A stretch of DNA of 64,000 nt from CAVSUZ01 sp963795415 (GTDB taxonomy: Bacteria > Pseudomonadota > Alphaproteobacteria > Acetobacterales > Acetobacteraceae): contig CAWCHQ010000003.1 of the NCBI GenBank assembly GCA_963795415.1, positions 620,001 to 684,000 on the forward strand, in the 5' to 3' direction. Shown in pieces: positions 61,305 to 64,000 of the stretch. The stretch's first letter is position 1; the number at the start of each line of letters is the position of its first letter. The notes under the pieces were generated by a model. The model had not been told where the DNA came from. It did no database searches and worked only from the letters and a program-made list of their open reading frames with translations. Made by a program: the position numbers and the translations under genes.

Positions 61305-61400
61305 TACCAATCGGCCGAATGGCCGATTGGTATGCGCGCGGGGTGGGTGCGGCGGCCGCGCGCGAAACAAGATGTCGACCCAACTTTTTGGGAAAGTTGG
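61304..61400 (+). repeat. Bipartite palindromic element (most complete copy)
   Basis: Left palindrome ATACCAATCGGCC/GGCCGATTGGTAT (61304-61333) is followed by the conserved core GCGCGCGGGGTGGGTGCGGC and GGCCGCGCGCGAAAC. A right palindrome follows (CCAACTTT/AAAGTTGG, 61379-61400). It overlaps the Lrp gene's stop codon. The same three-part order is partly seen at 21540-21605, 21815-21899, 26158-26226 and 29155-29230. Confidence 0.78.
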
Positions 61401-61538
61401 ATATGAGGGCCGCTCCGCACGAAGTTCCGGGTCCCGGCGCGGCGGCAGCAGGATCGCGCACGGCGCGGCCCCGCAACAGCAGCACCACGCATTCCGGCCG
61501 GGCTATCCCGGTGCGGTATTTATCGCGAGGAGCCGCAC

Positions 61539-62822
61539 ATGCTGGACATCGCCGACCGGACATCCGGTTTTCTGGTGCAGCGGGACGAAGACGTGTCGCG
61601 CGGGGTTGTGACCGCGCATCCGCTTGTGCTCGAGCGTGCGCAGGGCACCGAGGTGTGGGACGTGGACGGCAACCGGTACCTGGATTTCGTGGGTGGGATC
61701 GGGGTGCTGAATGTCGGGCACAACCATCCGCGCGTGGTGCGTGCGGTGCGGGAGCAGCTGGACCGGATAAGTCACGCGGCGTTCCAGGTAGCGGCGTATC
61801 CGCCTTACCTTACGCTGACACACCGGCTGAATGCGCTGGTGGGTGATGGCTACAAGAGCATCCTTCTGACCACCGGGGCCGAGGCGGTGGAGAACGCGGT
61901 GAAGATCGCCCGCGCCCACACGAACCGGCCAGCGGTGGTGGCATTCCGCGGCGGCTTTCATGGCCGCACATTGCTGGGAATGACGCTGACGGGCATGACC
62001 GTGCCGTACCGGCAGAATTTCGGTCCGTTCGCGCCGGAGGTGTTTCACACGCCGTATCCCAATCCGTTCCGCGGTTTTTCCGAGGATGCCGCGCTGCGTG
62101 CGCTGGACGATCTGTTTGCAACCGAGGTGGCGGCCGAGCGGGTCGCGGCCATTCTGGTCGAGCCGGTGCAGGGCGATGGCGGGTTTCTGCCGGCCTCCGG
62201 CGCATTCCTGCAGGCATTGCGGCGTGTCACGGATCGCCACGGCATCGTGCTGATCCTGGACGAGATTCAGACCGGCTTCGGCCGCACCGGCTCGATGTTC
62301 GCATTCGAACAGGCGGCTATAAGGCCGGATCTGGTGACGTTGGCAAAGAGTCTTGCGGGCGGATTGCCGCTGTCGGCCGTGGTCGGCCGGGCCGAGGTCA
62401 TGGACGCACCGGCGCCCGGCGGGCTCGGCGGCACGTACGGTGGCAACGCCCTGGCCTGCGCGGCGGCACTGGCGGTGCTGGATGCGTTCGAGCAGGACGG
62501 GTTGCTGGAACAGGGCGCACGGCTGGGAGAGGCGCTGGCGCTCGGGCTGCATGGCTTGCAGCGACGCTATCCGGCGGCGATCGGAGAGGTTCGCGGGCTC
62601 GGGGTGATGCAGGCGATGGAGATGGTTGCGGCTGACAGCTCGCCGAACGCGGGGCTGGCGCAGCGTGTGATCGACGAAGCGCGCATCAGAGGACTGCTGG
62701 TGATCAAGTGCGGCGTGGAGCGGAACGTTATCCGGTTTCTCGCGCCGCTGGTCACGACGGAGGCTCAGCTTGCGGAGGCGCTGGAGATTCTGGAGGACGC
62801 GCTGGAAAGGGCCGGCGCTTAA
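61539..62822 (+). CDS. gabT: 4-aminobutyrate aminotransferase-like (GabT family, class III)
   Basis: A 427-aa PLP enzyme. It begins LDIADRTSGFLVQRDEDVSR and contains VWDVDGNRYLDFVGGIGVLN, LLTTGAEAVENAVKIARAHT, VVAFRGGFHGRT, LILDEIQTGFGRTGSMFAFE, and the PLP lysine in LVTLAKSLAGGLPLSAVVGR at residue 270. It transfers the amino group of 4-aminobutyrate or a related omega-amine to 2-oxoglutarate. An Lrp regulator precedes it and FAD amine oxidases flank the region, fitting putrescine/GABA catabolism. No succinate-semialdehyde dehydrogenase is within the window. Confidence 0.9.
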   Translation: MLDIADRTSGFLVQRDEDVSRGVVTAHPLVLERAQGTEVWDVDGNRYLDFVGGIGVLNVGHNHPRVVRAVREQLDRISHAAFQVAAYPPYLTLTHRLNALVGDGYKSILLTTGAEAVENAVKIARAHTNRPAVVAFRGGFHGRTLLGMTLTGMTVPYRQNFGPFAPEVFHTPYPNPFRGFSEDAALRALDDLFATEVAAERVAAILVEPVQGDGGFLPASGAFLQALRRVTDRHGIVLILDEIQTGFGRTGSMFAFEQAAIRPDLVTLAKSLAGGLPLSAVVGRAEVMDAPAPGGLGGTYGGNALACAAALAVLDAFEQDGLLEQGARLGEALALGLHGLQRRYPAAIGEVRGLGVMQAMEMVAADSSPNAGLAQRVIDEARIRGLLVIKCGVERNVIRFLAPLVTTEAQLAEALEILEDALERAGA

Positions 62823-62823
62823 A

Positions 62824-62937
62824 GCGTGATCGCCGGAAGCGTAAATCACGCTGTCAAACAGAAGCAAGATCGCTGAAGGCGGAATCGCCGGAAGCGTGAA
62901 TCACGCTGTCAAACAGAAGCAAGATCGCTGAAGACGG
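62824..62937. repeat. Tandem pair of about 57-bp units (AGCGTGATT family)
   Basis: Two near-identical units share AATCACGCTGTCAAACAGAA and GCAAGATCGCTGAAG, placed directly after gabT. Each contains a GCGTGAT.../ATCACGC palindrome, related to the copy at 60719-60768. Confidence 0.8.
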
Positions 62938-63008
62938 GTTGAACCCTGCCTTCAATGACGGCCTGACCCGGGATAGGCTTGGCGCCCCATACGAACGGAG
63001 ACGCCGGA

Positions 63009-63374
63009 GTGAGAAACCCCGATCAGGACAAGGCCATCCTGTCCGAACTGAACCGAAACTACGTGCGTGCCGTCGATCAGGCAGACCGCGCGTGGTTCGA
63101 AGCCAACCTCGCCAGCGACTTCATGAACACCAATCCGGACGGAACCCTGATCGGGCGGGCTGCGTTCCTCGATCAGATCGCACGTGGATCGACGGTGCAG
63201 GGCATCCGCGAGCATGACGTGGTGATCCGTCAGTTCGGAGATTTTGCCATCATCCACGCGCGCACGGCATATCGGAAGCCCGACGGCTCGGTGGGCGGCG
63301 GACGATACACCGACGATTGGCTGTTCCGGGACGGCCGCTGGCAGTGCGTCTCTGCGCATGTGTCGCGGTGTTAG
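63009..63374 (+). CDS. Nuclear transport factor 2-like (SnoaL/DUF4440) protein
   Basis: About 121 aa from GTG 63009, with CGGAG upstream. The NTF2-like cone fold is suggested by LSELNRNYVRAVDQADRAWF, SDFMNTNPDGTLIGRAAFLD, DFAIIHARTAYRKPDGSVGG and the C-terminal YTDDWLFRDGRWQCVSAHVS. Members can be isomerases, hydratases or ligand-binding proteins. The specific role here is unknown. In-frame TTG 62979 would extend it by 10 residues. Located between the aminotransferase and a convergent amine oxidase gene. Confidence 0.8.
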   Translation: MRNPDQDKAILSELNRNYVRAVDQADRAWFEANLASDFMNTNPDGTLIGRAAFLDQIARGSTVQGIREHDVVIRQFGDFAIIHARTAYRKPDGSVGGGRYTDDWLFRDGRWQCVSAHVSRC

Positions 63375-63433
63375 AGCAGATCGCGCTTGGCTGGAAACGC
63401 CTGGCGTTTCCAGGAGCGCGTAAATCTGCTCTA
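63372..63433. repeat. Dispersed palindromic element, family TAGAGCAGAT (copy 2)
   Basis: Ends are TAGAGCAGAT and ATCTGCTCTA, with an inner palindrome TGGAAACGCC/GGCGTTTCCA. It is a near-perfect palindrome of 62 bases, and reverse-oriented homology exists at 51619-51681. It overlaps the stop codon of the NTF2-like gene. Confidence 0.8.
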
Positions 63434-63453
63434 AAACCATGAAGTCCGAGCGT

Positions 63454-63480
63454 TTCAGGCTGATACAGTCAGCCTGAAAC
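63454..63480. repeat. Hairpin between convergent genes
   Basis: TTTCAGGCTGA and TCAGCCTGAAA flank a 5-base loop, in the short gap between the NTF2-like gene and the convergent oxidase. It may act as a bidirectional terminator. Confidence 0.55.
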
Positions 63481-63494
63481 TGCTCTAGAACGCT

Positions 63495-64000
63495 TCAGCC
63501 GACCATATCCTTGAACCGGTAGTATGCTCCGACGAAGGGCATGAACCACGGCGGCCCGAAATGGCCGAACACCGGGGGCCAAGGCAACCCGCGCAATGGA
63601 TTCGCGCCCGCATCACCGGCCATCACGGCGGCCATTTTCTGCCCCATGTGAACCGACATCTGGGCGCCGTGGCCGCTGTAGCCCATGGCGTAGAAGACGC
63701 CCTGATGCTCCCCGGCGCGTGGCAGCCGGTCCGCCGTCAGGTCGATGGTGCCACCCCAGCAGTAGTCGATGCCGACCGGGCCAAGCTGGGGGAAGGTGCG
63801 ATGCAGCGTTGCTTGCAGGATGCGGCCTGACTTGAGATCGGAGGTCAGGCTGGACAGGGCGAAGCGGGCGCGGCCACCGAAGATCAGGCGGTTGTCGGGC
63901 GCGATGCGGAAGTAATTGCCGATGTTCAAGGTGGTGGTTGCCGTGCGCCGCGTGGGCATGATGGAACCGATCTGGGATTCCGTTAGCGGTTCTGTGGCGA
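63495..64000 (-). CDS. FAD-dependent amine oxidase, C-terminal part (runs off window)
   Basis: The minus-strand frame is open from the window edge to a stop at 63495, so only about the last 168 residues are seen. They include SQIGSIMPTRRTATTTLNIG, NYFRIAPDNRLIFGGRARFA, IDYCWGGTIDLTADRLPRAG and VFYAMGYSGHGAQMSVHMGQ. This is the C-terminal substrate and FAD contact region of DAO-family oxidases such as gamma-glutamylputrescine oxidase (PuuB). An internal ATG at 63959 is not the real start because conserved sequence continues upstream. It supports a polyamine-catabolism role for this end of the window. Confidence 0.85.
   Translation of the reverse strand, partial: ATEPLTESQIGSIMPTRRTATTTLNIGNYFRIAPDNRLIFGGRARFALSSLTSDLKSGRILQATLHRTFPQLGPVGIDYCWGGTIDLTADRLPRAGEHQGVFYAMGYSGHGAQMSVHMGQKMAAVMAGDAGANPLRGLPWPPVFGHFGPPWFMPFVGAYYRFKDMVG

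Overview
The window is high-GC bacterial chromosome, most like an alphaproteobacterium of the Acetobacteraceae (Rhodospirillales). This rests on gene content and order: rpsT next to dnaA; dnaN-recF-gyrB as a separate block about 48 kb away on the same strand; a dapF-mtaB-ftsY operon; a lysA gene followed by a DUF4175 (TIGR02302-like) gene; a DUF2272 lipoprotein; and bfr-bfd. Family assignment is inference from protein features, not a database result.

Layout. 0-1.6 kb: debris (ISNCY-type transposase remnant, group II intron reverse-transcriptase scrap, a two-gene DUF6036 nucleotidyltransferase locus broken by a nonsense codon and a frameshift). 1.8-5.5 kb: ketopantoate reductase family gene, rpsT, dnaA. 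5.5-10.6 kb, minus strand: an ABC importer with one Tat-exported binding protein and two tandem, paralogous MalF/MalG-like permease pairs but no ATPase. 10.8-15 kb: CoA-transferase A/B, DMT transporter, a wrecked methanethiol methyltransferase-like gene, bfr-bfd. 15.1-16.7 kb: selA and the selenocysteine tRNA selC. 17-21.5 kb: two tandem OmpA-like proteins, a YifL/LptM-like lipoprotein, argH, a TlpA-like thioredoxin protein. 21.5-25.3 kb: mobile region (resolvase remnants, an IS3-family element truncating an ADYC-domain gene). 25.5-37 kb: metabolic and envelope genes (D-aminoacylase, LysE exporter, SH3 protein, DsrE, MoeB/ThiF, DUF2272, formate/nitrite transporter, zinc alcohol dehydrogenase, isochorismatase-type hydrolase with a broken alpha/beta hydrolase, a VapBC locus with a broken toxin). 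37-40.3 kb: dapF-mtaB-ftsY. 40.4-42.4 kb: an unusual copper nitrite reductase carrying N-terminal cytochrome c and cupredoxin domains. 42.8-46.7 kb: a scrambled area where pieces of neighbouring genes (Uma2 nuclease, a small secreted protein, enoyl-CoA hydratase, dapF) recur, around an RTX-type protein. 46.7-57.5 kb: DUF4239, lysA, DUF4175, sulfotransferase-like, dnaN-recF-gyrB. 57.5-64 kb: a probable polyamine/amine catabolic region (polyamine-type permease remnant, two FAD amine oxidases, GNAT, Lrp regulator, GabT-like aminotransferase, NTF2-like protein).

Two features run through the window. First, many conserved genes (scoA, selA, OmpA-like, argH, alpha/beta hydrolase, nirK 5' end, enoyl-CoA hydratase, lysA, FAD oxidoreductase) are split by a single-base frameshift that is nearly always one extra base, several in homopolymer runs. 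Since argH and lysA should be needed for prototrophy, sequencing or assembly error is at least as likely as gene decay. Second, the intergenic space is rich in dispersed palindromic elements of at least five families, some of which have entered coding sequence and form protein termini (mtaB, recF, dapF).

No rRNA, CRISPR array or prophage was seen, and selC is the only tRNA found.
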